From Lindgomyces ingoldianus (Eukaryota; Ascomycota; Dothideomycetes; Pleosporales; Lindgomycetaceae), in contig NW_022985195.1 in assembly GCF_010093535.1 (NCBI RefSeq), positions 319,200 through 383,199 on the forward strand: a DNA stretch of 64,000 nucleotides. The letters are read 5' to 3'. The notes beneath the pieces were generated by a model. The model ran no database searches, had not been told where the DNA came from, and saw nothing but the letters and a program-made list of their open reading frames with translations. Position numbers and translations under genes: made by a program. Shown piece after piece: positions 41,966 to 52,132 of the stretch. Each line of letters begins with the position of its first letter. The stretch's first letter is position 1.

Positions 41966-43846
41966 CTGCTTGGCCTTGCTTGGCTTGGGTCCTCTGACCG
42001 TCGAGAGCACCGATATCCAATTCCGAAAGCAACACGACGGTTACTGTTCCCGGCAGCCAGAGTGAAGAGCTCATGGTTCAGATGAAGTTCAATTTCTTTC
42101 TTAGAGAGGCTTATATGATGTGTTGGGTATGTTAACGGTTGTGGAGCGCTTCACTCGTTGGGGACCGTTGTTGATCGTGTTGGTGCGGTTGGAGAAAGTG
42201 AATGCTACTCCAACCGAATTGCCCTAGCCGCAATTAATAGTAGCGTTCCAGAACAGGCGTGCGGGGAAGCTGAAAATTTAAGTCCCGTACGTATAGATTT
42301 GCAGCATTGGGTGCCGGGAGCAGGGGTGATTGGCAAGCACCACCATAGAAATAAGCTTTGGATCTAGAATCAAGCTTCGTCCAGTATCTCAATGGCTTGG
42401 AAAGGGGAGCTCGTCTCGGCCTGTCCAATAGAGAGTATGGAGGTGATACCGAAAAAGGGGTCAATATGAGATTTGGGTAATTGCACGGATCCTTCGATAT
42501 GTGATGAGCATCTTGCAGCGAGACTTCGGTTCAAGATTCAAAGTCTCCGTAAACCAAAAATGAGGTCCTAGATGGTTGACTTGGTACCCAGTGTGCCGGT
42601 GGTTTCAGGAATATGGCACCCGACAACTGTTGGCCGATGAAAGAGCGAGGAGTTATTCCACGTGTGAAAAGATTATCTGCGCGAACGATTTTTAGTTGGC
42701 TGTCAGTGGTGTGGAGGCTATTTTAGTTCAACACGAACTCAAGGGGGGGGGGGAAGCGAGGGACAAAAGAAGTCAGTACTCAATGAGCAATAAACAAAAA
42801 GATAGAAATCAGAGCTCAATGTGCATCATGGCCCATGGATGCTTTCGAGGCCATGCAATTTCGTGAGAATATACATTCAGCCGACGCAGCGCAACTTGCT
42901 CATAAGGATTCTCAGAAGTGAGTTTCCAGTCCGCAGTTTCGTTCATATTGCACGGTTTCCCGTGATAGATTTCTGTTGGTTGGCTCCAAAAACTTCAAAT
43001 TGCAACATGTTACGACCATTGAGGTTCACTGGCTCACTGGCCTGTCCTTGTGGAGTCTGATATAGCTGAGGCCTGGCTCCGGGTATGGGGAATGTCGGCA
43101 GATGATGGACTTTGTGTGGAATGAGAAGGAAAGTAATATAAGGTTGGTGGAAGCGTCACTATGGGAGAAATGGGTTTAGGTGATACGGAGTGGCTGAATG
43201 TTGATTGGCTGACACACAAACCCCTCCCCAGCCTTTCCTGCAGATGTTCGATTGCCGGATTGAACTGCAACGCACTCCTCGAAGCCGATGCAAATCTTCC
43301 GACCCTCCCTATGACCACCCTCGCCCTAACTCTACACGAAGGCGCATCACGGGGGTCACTCAACTATTCCTATGGCGATCGTCATCTTAGATAGTAAGTG
43401 ATTTTGATGGCTTACTCTAACTGTAGCCTCAGACATTAGGTAAATTTTCCATCACCCTTCAGTCAGATACCGTCGCACATTGGGGGAATGCCGTTGTTGG
43501 CCCATGCGCATTCATCAAGAATATGCACCCCAGATCACGGGTGCACATCCACAACGATGCGGCGACAAGGATCATTCTGAACATTGTCAAAAGGACCACA
43601 AGAGAGCTGGGCCGTCTCCTTAGCATTGCCCAATGCTAATATAGCTGTTGAATAGTGTTACAGTCGTTACACATACATTGAGAGTGTTGATTCGGCCCTC
43701 CTTCTGCTGCTGAAACCCCTGTCGCCCTATTCATTCCCTTTCATAAGTTCTGTTCATCTGATTCGCGCCAAATCCCGCTTTATTCCCTCCAACTTCATTC
43801 ACTTGCATGTTGCAATCCTATCCCCACTTTCTCCTCGATCCAGTCA
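41966..43846. other. Intergenic region, no gene seen
   Basis: 1.9 kb with short frames only. It holds an 11-G homopolymer near 42743-42753. Sequence near 43.2-43.4 kb is open in several frames but is not recognisable. Confidence 0.5.
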
Positions 43847-44450
43847 CTACTTTTTGTAGACTGCTTGAGCGAGGTCTGCGAGAGCCTCGCGACGCTTGAA
43901 CTTCGCATCCTCGATGACTCCTGGAACCAAATATTTTAGCATAGAGTGTTTTCAAACGCGGTGGGTTTAGGCACATCATACCGGCGTCAGCATCGCTGGA
44001 GAAATTACCCGTCCAAGTCACATAAGTATGGCCCTCATGCTTGCCCGAGGTGACCGGGAAGCATCTAACCGTGCTCATAACGGAGCTGTAAGTGACGGCC
44101 GGATGAGAGGATATGACGCTGTATGTAATGTAATGTTCGATGGTCTGTCGCACACAATATCAGCTCTCATTCCGAGGCAATATATCGTAACACAGTGGGT
44201 AACTCAAACACTGGAGAGGCAAACTCACGGAATGTTCTTCCTGCTTGACATCCAGCACGGTGCCGTCCTTGAATGTCCATTTGACAATGTCAGTCTCCGG
44301 TGAGGTTCCTTTCACCCACTCGCTTGTCTTCAGCTTCGACCAGAATTTGGCAAAGTCTTGAAGCTTGATGAGGTGCCAGACGTCGCTCAGGTGAGCTTCG
44401 ATGACGGCAGACTCGGATACCGACGTTGAGGTAGGGATTCCAGAGGGCAT
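43847..44450 (-). CDS. SRPBCC (Bet v1-like / polyketide cyclase-like) protein, 152 aa
   Basis: Three exons, 44450-44229, 44144-43982 and 43920-43847, with introns of 84 nt (GTGAGT...ACAG) and 61 nt (GTATGA...CCAG). The start-grip fold layout is visible. It opens with strand VSESAVIEAHLSDVWHLIKL and the following helix. A central sheet follows (VKWTFKDGTVLDVKQEEHS, then ITYSVISSHPAVTYSSVMST and TYVTWTGNFSSDA). It ends in a C-terminal helix (DAKFKRREALADLAQAVYKK). Length matches single-domain members. These proteins bind hydrophobic ligands, and the substrate cannot be inferred. There is no signal peptide, so it is probably cytosolic. Confidence 0.8.
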
Positions 44451-44935
44451 TTTGGTTTGTTCGGCGTTTCAGTGGTCAATTTGGCAAAACTTTTTAAATG
44501 AAGTTTAGGATGATGGCAAGAGAGAAGCCTGGAAGCCTGTTGAGGATGCAAGTTCAATGTTTGTGGCGTCATAGTGGCCTTCGTGCCCGCAGCTACCCCG
44601 CCCCCACAACAGCTTCTGCGTTTGGTCGTGAAACATCAAACTCCATCATTATCTCTCCTTAAAGGAAATGGGGGAGTTGCAGTCTACTCATTTTCTGTTG
44701 GTTCTCCCTGGTTTTGCTTGATATCCTATTATCTTGCCGCTGATTTCCTAATAGTCGCTTCTAAATTGCTGTTGATAGCAACTCGGTTCTAGAAAACAGG
44801 TTAATTTTACAATAACTTGGAATTTAAATGTCGCTTGCTCTCTATAAGGCTCGCAATGGCCAGCAGTGTGCAGAGAGACAGACGTTACTGTGTCCATCAT
44901 GGCAACAGCAGAGCAAACCTTCGAATCCGTCTGTA
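44451..44935. other. Intergenic region up to transposon
   Basis: The promoter side of the SRPBCC gene. No gene is seen. The transposon insertion site (TA) lies at 44934-44935. Confidence 0.5.
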
Positions 44936-44962
44936 CAGTCGCGCGTCAAAAGTCTGTGCTCA
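44936..44962 (+). repeat. Left terminal inverted repeat of mariner element
   Basis: 27 bp, starting CAGTCGCGCG and ending GTGCTCA. It matches the right repeat at 22 of 27 positions. Confidence 0.88.
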
Positions 44963-45060
44963 ACACGAGTTCCCCACCAAATTACATCGTGAAAATGAGG
45001 CTATCTCTATCTATATTACATATAAATATACACTTTTTTTGAGAGTAGCAGTTGCAGAGG

Positions 45061-46332
45061 TTAATAACGACTCTGCCAGCCGTGTGCCCTCCGTACAGCA
45101 GCCAGCCTTCTTGGCATGGACTTGATGAGCGCACGGATCAGTAAATTGGGTATCTTCTTCCACCCTTCCTTCAATGCAGCGCAAAAGCGATCCCACTCCT
45201 CATCTAACCCCCCTAGGGTTGTAAGCTGAGGGTATAGTTTGTAGACAATTTGTTTAAGCGCCCACCAGAGGTGCTTAATTAGATTAAGGTTAGGAGAATA
45301 AGGTGGCCACTCTATAGTCTAAATCCCATAGGACTCTAGGAATAATTATGTCGCGCGCGCGTTGTGAATTAGTGCATTATTCTGCATAAAGATTTGCCTA
45401 GGGAGATAACGTAGTAAGAGGCCCTTTTTAAGCGTTTTCATGTACAAATTCGCAGAGTAGCCCTTGTGCTTTAAAAAGGGGTCCCGGGGCATGATGACCA
45501 GGGGACTACGACCCACCTGGCCATTAGATGTAACCCATATTAAACCCTATACTATTTAAGAGCGTTTTTTAGACTTTAAGGTCTCCTAGATCATCGCTAG
45601 TCTCCATTGTTTGTTAGGATAGCAAAAGCACTACTTAGCGTCAGCCCTAGAGTCTACTTCTACTAAGTATTTATTAGAGAACTTAATGTAAGGCCAGGAT
45701 GGCGCTTACGTGTAAGGCCGAGATGGTGCTTACGTGCGACGGGTATATATACTATTCTGCACCCGAAAATCAACGTTGGTTGATTATTCGTACCTTTTGG
45801 TTGTATTGGCGGAGTGGTGCGGAGCCCCGTCCTTACACTTAACAGTCTGTCTTTTCTAGTTAAAGTTGCAGTATCTTCTGCAGACTTCTAGCGTATTCTA
45901 GCGCTCTTCTTAGTCAGTCTTAGCCTCTTCTTACACCAATAGTTTGTTAATCCTTATGCCTTAAGTGCCTAGTATACAGTGGCCTTAGATAGTAGGTGTG
46001 GACGCCTTAGGAGCCTAGCCTCCTTTATAAGGTTTCTGTACTAAATTTTTAGCTGCCTTTAAGCAAAGCGATGGATCTGTCGCTTCTCCTGTGTCAATAG
46101 TGTAGGGGGACGCCCAGAACGAGGCAGTGATTTGATTGTGTGATGAATGCCCCATCGGTAGATTGTGTTGTACACACACCTACGCGATACGCGAAATTCA
46201 GTTACTTATTATCTCCTGCTGCGAACAACCCGCCTTATACTTAGAAATAATTAGAGCGCGCGTTGCAGGGGTAAGTTTATGTCCTTGTTAGCAATTTCTG
46301 CTTATTTCCTGGCCAAAAGAACGTCGTGGCAT
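45061..46332 (-). pseudogene. Tc1/mariner transposase remnant
   Basis: From an ATG at 46332 the frame carries a helix-turn-helix-like start (LTPATRALIISKYKAGCSQQ) but soon meets stops. The C-terminal part is recognisable: LPRQIFMQNNALIHNARA, and then TIEWPPYSPNLNLIKHLWWA, which runs open to the stop at 45061. In family consensus these blocks read QDNAPIHTA and SPDLNPIEHLW. Here the catalytic Asp of the first block is Asn and the Glu of the second is Lys. A 151-bp insertion interrupts the middle. It encodes no functional protein. Confidence 0.85.
45687..45837 (+). mobile_element. Nested solo LTR (or MITE), 151 bp
   Basis: The insert starts TGTAAGG and ends CCTTACA (5'-TG...CA-3') and is flanked by a perfect 5-bp direct duplication CTTAA (45682-45686 and 45838-45842). 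It contains a GTATATATAC TATA-like element and, at its left end, two tandem 24-bp copies (TGTAAGGCC...GCTTACG). TG/CA ends, a 5-bp duplication and a TATA element fit a solo LTR of an LTR retrotransposon, plus orientation. A small inverted-repeat element is the alternative. Confidence 0.75.
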
Positions 46333-46402
46333 TGTTTTGTGGTGGTGAGAATGACGGGGGTTGATGCGCGCTCGCGTGTTTTGGTGAGGAGCGCACGGAC
46401 TA

Positions 46403-46429
46403 TGGGCACAGACTTTTGACGTAGAACTG
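46403..46429 (-). repeat. Right terminal inverted repeat of mariner element
   Basis: 27 bp. Its reverse complement starts CAGTTCTACG and ends GTGCCCA. The central CGTCAAAAGTCTGTGC block is identical to the left copy. Confidence 0.88.
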
Positions 46430-46431
46430 TA

Positions 46432-47132
46432 ACATCGCGAAAAGATGGTAGTTCGCCTTGCAAAAACTAGAGCTGACTGCCGCTTAGACGGAGACGAGCC
46501 TCCACCTGAAATATTAATCTACCAGTATTGCGAACGAAACCAACTACCTACGTTGTGGACGAACGATCACAGGTAGCGTGAGAGCACAGTCGAGTGGAGA
46601 TTGAAGTTTTGGTGCAGAGGAAGTACTGCATCATACTTTCTTCCTGACCATGTTAAGACCTAAACACCTTCTACACGACTTTGAGGTGACGCAATCACAT
46701 AAGTATTGATACAACCCCCTAATGGTGACTTCAAAGCAGTACTAGCTGCATATTTTGCCTTGGATATTTGATGGATGCCTCTTTTGGAGCTCAAGGGGAT
46801 TTGAGGACAACCCCTTCCCTCACATAAGCTTAGAACCCAGGCCGAACAGTCACATACTCATCCACGCAGGACACCCTTCAAACACATATGAAGCATATGA
46901 TAGTCCTCAACATGTACGAAGCCATTGTACGATCACCATGCGCTGTGGTGTTGTGGCGAACACCGTCCAATCAGCCACCTCTACGCCACATCGGCACTTA
47001 TGAACCTCCGATTGTGCCGATCATTATACCTCATTCAGAAACGGCCATGACGCGCAACCATCTTTGCCTATCCAGATTCTGGCCAGACAAATGCCATGTG
47101 TACGCGGCTTTGAAGCCTGCCCCTCTTTTACG
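46432..47132. other. Intergenic region, no gene seen
   Basis: DNA between the transposon and the Hsp20 promoter elements. Only short unsupported frames occur. Confidence 0.45.
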
Positions 47133-47145
47133 TTCGAGAAACTTC
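47133..47145 (+). promoter_or_regulatory. Heat-shock element
   Basis: Three contiguous, alternating pentamers with perfect cores (TTC-GA-GAA-AC-TTC). This is the canonical binding site for the Hsf1 trimer. It lies about 300 bp upstream of the Hsp20 start codon and 145 bp upstream of its TATA box. Confidence 0.75.
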
Positions 47146-47289
47146 TTTTTACATCGATATGAAGAGGTGCCTGAAGATTTGATTGGTAAGAACGGGTCCG
47201 ATAGTGCTTGTTGCATGTGTCGGGGCCGAGGTAGGTGTGGCGATATGGTGTGGACGTACGTGGGCTTTTGATGCCTGGTATGGTGGTGG

Positions 47290-47298
47290 TATATAAAT
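47290..47298 (+). promoter_or_regulatory. TATA box of the Hsp20 gene
   Basis: TATATAAAT, 150 bp upstream of the start codon and downstream of the heat-shock element. Inducible TATA promoters are typical of small heat-shock genes. Confidence 0.65.
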
Positions 47299-47447
47299 GC
47301 CGTGGGAAGGAAGTTATAAGCCTCCTCTTCCAAACATCTTCTCTTACCTCTCGATAATCAATTTACATTCAAATTCAACCACCTCTATTAGTACACACAT
47401 CTTTTCACACACACGGTAAGGCAAAATCAAGTCAAGTCTCTACCATC

Positions 47448-48377
47448 ATGCCATCAATCGCATACATGAACCAATCCGCTCCCTTCTGGGACTGGGTTGC
47501 CAGCCTTGAACAACAAGGCTTTTCCCAGAACCAGAATGAAGCCAACAATGAGAACACCGAACGTGGACCCGGCAGCGGCGAAGAGGGCCCCTTTGGTCCA
47601 CCGCCATTCGGCTTGTGGGGATGGGGCCACCCAGGCTTCGGCGGCAGAGGTTTCCCTCATCGTGGTCCACCACCACCTCCAGGCCCTCCGCCAGCCCCAA
47701 ATGCCGGGCACGAAGACGCGGAACAGGGGAATGAGAAGGAGGGCGAGAAGGACAACGAGGAAGGGCCGTCTGGTAGCCCTAAATTTGACAATGAAGAATT
47801 TTCTCGCGGCTGGGGTCGCGGTGGACGTTGTGGAGGCCGACGCGGTCGACACGGCTTTGGCGGCCCTCACGGCCACCATGGACGCGGAGGCTTTGGGCCA
47901 CATCACGGCGGGCCTCGCGGATGGGGAGGCCCATGGGGAGGCCGTGGTGGCTCATTCAACCCCTGGAACTTCGCCGAAGGTGTCTTCGACACCTTCAAGC
48001 CCAAGACGAACGACTCCGAAGACTTCGTTCCAGACGCAGATATCTTCTCCACCCCCTCTGAGTTTGTTATCCACATCTCCCTCCCCGGCGCAAAAAAAGA
48101 AGATGTCGGCGTGAACTGGGATGCCGAGAAATCCGAACTGTCCATCGCCGGAGTGATCTACCGCCCCGGCGATGAGGAGTTTTTGAAGACTTTGGAGATG
48201 GGCGAGAGGAGGGTAGGGCCATTTGAGAGAAAGGTCAGGCTTGGGACGCGCGCGAACCCAGCGCAGGTTGATGAAGAGGGAATTACGGCGAAGTTGGAGG
48301 ATGGGGTTTTGAGGGTTGAGGTTCCGAAGCGCTTTGAGGGTGGATTCGTTGAGGTGAGAAAGGTGGATATTGAGTAA
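47448..48377 (+). CDS. Small heat-shock protein (Hsp20 / alpha-crystallin), 309 aa
   Basis: A single exon. The last 115 residues form the alpha-crystallin domain: [40 protein letters not shown], then [12 protein letters not shown] with the G-x-L motif, ending in VRKVDIE. The N-terminal region is unusually long, about 190 residues. It includes a Phe/Trp/Gly/Pro-rich block ([12 protein letters not shown]), an acidic Lys/Glu linker, and a Gly/Arg/His-rich block ([17 protein letters not shown]) that resembles RGG-type RNA-binding or phase-separating sequence. The family acts as an ATP-independent holdase chaperone in the cytosol. The promoter has a perfect heat-shock element and TATA box. Many fungal Hsp20s are 180-230 aa, so the expanded N-terminus is noteworthy. 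Confidence 0.92.
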   Translation: MPSIAYMNQSAPFWDWVASLEQQGFSQNQNEANNENTERGPGSGEEGPFGPPPFGLWGWGHPGFGGRGFPHRGPPPPPGPPPAPNAGHEDAEQGNEKEGEKDNEEGPSGSPKFDNEEFSRGWGRGGRCGGRRGRHGFGGPHGHHGRGGFGPHHGGPRGWGGPWGGRGGSFNPWNFAEGVFDTFKPKTNDSEDFVPDADIFSTPSEFVIHISLPGAKKEDVGVNWDAEKSELSIAGVIYRPGDEEFLKTLEMGERRVGPFERKVRLGTRANPAQVDEEGITAKLEDGVLRVEVPKRFEGGFVEVRKVDIE

Positions 48378-49087
48378 GGGTTCGTATGGGTAGGCAAAGA
48401 GAGGAATGAAAATGCTGTAGTAGGAGGTGGAAAGGGACTGTTCCTTCTTTCGTTTAGCATTTCGAAAGTGCTTGAAGGATGTGGGAAGGTAGGTATATAG
48501 ATTTGTATGGGGAGTGTCAGTGTAATAGTAGGTTTAGCTTTTCCTGTATATACCCGTCATTGTTATTTTATATTGTTATGATATCTTTGTCGCGGACCTA
48601 GTCTCTACGAAGACTTCGATCCTCATAACCCCATTAGTCCAAGTATAGGGCTCGTCCTATCATTCAAGAACACCCACAAAGTATCGAAATTTTTCTGCTT
48701 TCGTATCACATTACTCTTACCAGCTGAGAAGCAACACCCCAAGGCCATGTCGTGCCTACCTAGGTACCTTCGCCGCCCAATACGAACGCGAACCCAAGTC
48801 TGCCTTACCTATTGTCTTGCCTTGAAATTTCATTCAAACTCATCTGTAGTACCTAGCAATGACTTCACCCCTATCCTTAATCCGACCCACTTCCCTAATC
48901 CGGTCGTAGATTTAGCCCGGAACCGTTATGTATCACAACACTTTAGGGCTGTCGTCGTCACTCGAGTGAGGCGAAGCAAACCGGGCCAAGAAAGCCGGCT
49001 CAAAAACCGCTACTGTCCTTGCACACGCCACAAGCACGTTCGTTTAATTAGCAGCTAGTCTATTCTTAACAAGATCGTAAACACGAC
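48378..49087. other. Intergenic region, no gene seen
   Basis: The 3' region of Hsp20 and about 500 bp with no supported gene. A 103-codon frame at 48747 has no recognisable content. Confidence 0.5.
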
Positions 49088-49352
49088 ATGGACTCTTTAA
49101 AGGATGCGTTTAAGCGCGTTTCCAAATTGTCCGGAGTCTTTGGTGTTCGTGGCCAGTATATTGACAAGGGTGATTGGGGGCCATTAGTGGGCGTGACAGA
49201 TGAGATGAGGGTGCTCAGCATGACTTTTTTGAAGGATGCGCTTAAGCGTGCTTCCAAACTGACCGGAATCTTTGGTGTTCGTGGCAGGTATATTGACAAG
49301 GCTGATCGGGCCATTGGTGGGCGTGACGGATTAATCTAGGGTCCCTAGCATG
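49087..49352 (+). repeat. 132-bp direct tandem repeat
   Basis: Units begin at the CATG at 49087 and 49219, and a third, eroded copy starts near 49349. The period of 132 bp (then 130 bp) explains why the frame stays open through two copies and fails after that. Confidence 0.75.
49088..49339 (+). CDS. Short ORF of two tandem 44-residue repeats, 83 aa
   Basis: The frame consists of one 44-residue unit and nearly all of a second. Each has the pattern (S/F)LKDA(F/L)KR(V/A)SKL(S/T)G(V/I)FGVRG(Q/R)YIDK. Differences between copies are mostly conservative, consistent with some selection on the protein. A basic amphipathic helix is followed by a Gly/Val/Tyr turn. There is no signal peptide and no known family. 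It could be a genuine small gene or a repeat that happens to be open, and the start of a third unit lies after the stop. Confidence 0.4.
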   Translation: MDSLKDAFKRVSKLSGVFGVRGQYIDKGDWGPLVGVTDEMRVLSMTFLKDALKRASKLTGIFGVRGRYIDKADRAIGGRDGLI

Positions 49353-49912
49353 GTCTTGCATGTTTCGAGGGGAGTTGGCGAATCAGGGAAGGAAGAGTGC
49401 GAGGAGCTAGTGCGGATTAGGAAATGTACGAGGGTCTTGGCTCGGGGTTTACGGATGATGGATGGAGCGATAGGATGAGAGGGTACATAGAGTGTAGAGA
49501 AGGGGGTATAAGGGTGTCTGAGTTCTGCTGAGTAGTCTGAACCTGTTTCTCGCTCTGCTGTCGTTCTTCGCTGTATTTCAAGACACTCATATGGGCCCTT
49601 TTCCAAGTTGGCGAATAGATGTGGAGATTCTTCTGGGACGGAAATTGTATACCCCTACACTGAGAAACAACAATACACAGCTCGGATTCTCGTCACAATT
49701 GCTCATCGCTCTACGATTCGTCTAGTACCGTCATCGAAAACGACACTCCCGAGCTCTCGCACCGCACTGTTATCCTCACGTCTAGATACTTCGACGGCAT
49801 CTTTCAACATCGCACGGCCTGCAGGCATCAGTCAGCAACTGCTCCCTACGCTCCTCATCCTCACCAGTCTATCTGTCTTTGGCCGATTCAATCTACCACA
49901 ATTGCAGCAATC
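49340..49912. other. Intergenic region, no supported gene
   Basis: A 166-codon frame running 49608-50108 overlaps the next gene in another frame and is Ser/Thr/Leu-rich without motifs, so it is regarded as a shadow. Confidence 0.45.
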
Positions 49913-50173
49913 ATGCAATCCGCGACCCACTCATTCGCCCGTCGCGACAACATGGGATATGCTATCCCGCCATCCCTCATTGTCTTACTTATCATGCTGG
50001 GTGCTATGGCCGTGGTCATTTGCGGGTACGCCGTCAGCCGGCTTTTGGGTTTCAGTGAGGCCCCCAATGGATATAAGCCACGTTCGACGGAACAGGAAGA
50101 GTATATGAGAGAAGTCAGGCAGAGAGGCCTCGCGGGTTTTCATTGGGAGGTCCAAAGGGGGGGCAGATCCTAG
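49913..50173 (+). CDS. Small conserved membrane protein, 86 aa
   Basis: A single exon. One hydrophobic helix (IPPSLIVLLIMLGAMAVVIC) is followed by the conserved-looking GYAVSRLLGFSEAPNGYKPR and an EQEEYMREVR amphipathic segment. Proteins with an MGYAIP start, one helix and a YKPRS...QxxYMREVR tail recur across filamentous ascomycetes, which suggests Met14 (49952) may be the real start. The function is unknown. The single helix with a short lumenal or cytosolic tail suggests an accessory membrane protein. Confidence 0.7.
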   Translation: MQSATHSFARRDNMGYAIPPSLIVLLIMLGAMAVVICGYAVSRLLGFSEAPNGYKPRSTEQEEYMREVRQRGLAGFHWEVQRGGRS

Positions 50174-50549
50174 GTGGAAGGCGCGAAATATAGAAGAAGG
50201 CGGATGTTTTTCGGAGGAGTAGTGAATGTCAACATTGCATCAATGAGTACAGGAACACCAGGTGCTGGTGGAGAATCTGAGGGCGCATATAGGGAACGAA
50301 CCGGGTCGTGGCAAGTTTTTGGGTCCTTATCTTTCGATGGCCTAGCATTAAATATTGTACCGGGCCAGGAGTACAGACACTGGGGCAGCACAAGCAACGA
50401 CTCCGAGCTAAATCAATAAAGTCTCCTTAGACAATCCTAAATTTAAGCGGCGGGGTTAACCGCATGTGTCGAATGCGTCTTAAAGGTTCCGGGACAACAA
50501 CTGGCATCTACTCCAAAGCCATTGTGCTGCTTGCTGCAATATAAAAAGG
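50174..50549. other. Intergenic region between convergent genes
   Basis: 376 bp, 3' regions only. No gene is seen. Confidence 0.5.
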
Positions 50550-52132
50550 TCAAGCAGAAAAGATGCTGCTCATGTTCGCCCCGACCTCACGCATCGGCCA
50601 CTCAATCAAATCCAACTTCTCTCTTCCAAGTACAAGCGCCGCCACAGCGATGATGTGAGAAGCCATGCAATTAACCCACCAAACTCCTTGGATCCGGCCC
50701 GGAAGAATGGCAAAGTGAGCCAGAATGACCCAAGATTCTGGTTGACGCTGCTCTAGAAGAGATATGAACTCGGTGGAAATTCTAGTCGGCCAAACAAAAA
50801 TGGCGGCTCTATCGATAAGAGTGCCGGTGGGCATTTTGTCACCCACAATGCTAGTATTTACAGTTAAGTGTGAGACTAGGGCAAAGACTTCTCGCAATTG
50901 CCTCAGTGAGGAAGCCAAGGCGTCGAAGCTGTACTCGTACTTCCGTCCGGGCTTCACCCACATCTTTTCGATTGCGTGAAGTTTGCCGTCTTCTTCAATT
51001 GCCTGGGGGGTTACCAGGCGGGGAGGGTTTGGCCACCAATCACGGTTGATGATGGGGGACAGGATCCCGCTGGAGACCCGAGCCCAGCAAGGTGTCAAGA
51101 TAACGAGAGCTCCCCGCACAGCTCGTAGCAATTTTATCACCGTGGCTCTCAATTTACCGACCACTCCATCTTGTTGAAACCAATCGAGCCCGCCTGTTCT
51201 CAGCGATGACAGAAGTTCTTTGCAATCGTCTGCAGCAGTAACCCATGTGAAGAATGAGGTTAGCGCGCAGAATGAGAATAGCGCTTCAGCGTTGTCTTCC
51301 GTGACATTCTCCAGAACTGGCCGATACTGTGAAAGACCTATGTTCATTTGTCTAGCGGCTATTTTTAGATATGTCTCTTTCTCATTGTAGAGCTCTAGAG
51401 AACGCGAAAGATGCAGCGCCGAGGAAGCAAGGATACCGTGCAATAGAAATGGATGAGCCCGTGCAAGTTGAAGCACTGCTGATCTCCAGCATTCCTGGGC
51501 TGGGTAATCAGTCGCAAGGGTAGTACTAGTGGTGGTGGTGAAGTGATGGAGTAGTTCTTGGCAGCGTGGCCTGAAGGCATCTGGACAATCCGGAAATATG
51601 TCCGTGACAATATTAGGGGAGATGGAAGGCGGCGGAGAAAGTGAAGGGCTTTCGGAGTTTTGTGCGAACACATGGACTTTGAACGGAGACTTGTCCTCTT
51701 GAGTTGAGAAAGGACAAGCTGAGACGCAAACAGAGGGTTGAAGTATATAGTAACCGCAGTCGAGTCCACGCTTCGTGCAGTTCTCGCAAGAAGGGCGTCT
51801 CTCATCGCACTGAAGACTGGTAAGCCTTGGCACTCCAAAAGTAGTATTGTGGATAAGAAATCTGGGAAGAAATAATTTCCAAGAGGTAATTCAGACAAGC
51901 TAGCAGAAAGTGGGCCTTGCAAGTAGAAACAATAATGTTTAAAGCCTATTTTTAGAGGCCGTGACACAAGATGTAGAGAAGACTTAGAAAAGCTGCGTGG
52001 GTGCACTAGAAGTGATCAAAATTGCACTGCAGATAAGTCACCAACCTTTATGCGTCTTTTCTTGCAGGTGCTGCACCCATATTTTGTCTTAGGATGAGCT
52101 CTTCTTATCCGCGTCTGGGTTGCTGCGGGCAT
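50550..52132 (-). CDS. Zn2Cys6 transcription factor, 448 aa
   Basis: Two exons, 52132-52046 and 51809-50550, are separated by a 236-nt intron (GTTGGT donor, TTCAG acceptor, phase 0). The intron splits the binuclear zinc cluster. Exon 1 supplies YGCSTCKKRRIK and exon 2 CDERRPSCENCTKRGLDCGY, giving all six Cys in the canonical spacing. The rest matches the fungal-specific regulatory domain of the DUF3468/Fungal_trans_2 type (HPFLLHGILASSALHLSRSL, ALFSFCALTSFFTW, WPTRISTEFISLLEQRQPES). It is predicted to act in the nucleus. Targets cannot be inferred, and it is 9 kb from the 35-42 kb accessory cluster, so a link is speculative. Confidence 0.88.

Larger units (their letters stand above)
44936..46429 (-). 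mobile_element. Degenerate Tc1/mariner DNA transposon, 1494 bp
   Basis: The element is bounded by imperfect 27-bp terminal inverted repeats and flanked by TA dinucleotides at 44934-44935 and 46430-46431, the target preference of Tc1/mariner. The inside encodes a broken DDE transposase on the minus strand. A 151-bp LTR-like insertion lies within it. Non-autonomous and inactive, given the stops and catalytic-site changes. Confidence 0.88.

Noticed and set aside
49608..50108. 166-codon plus-strand frame
   Set aside because: It overlaps the better-supported small membrane protein in a different frame and is Ser/Thr-rich without features.
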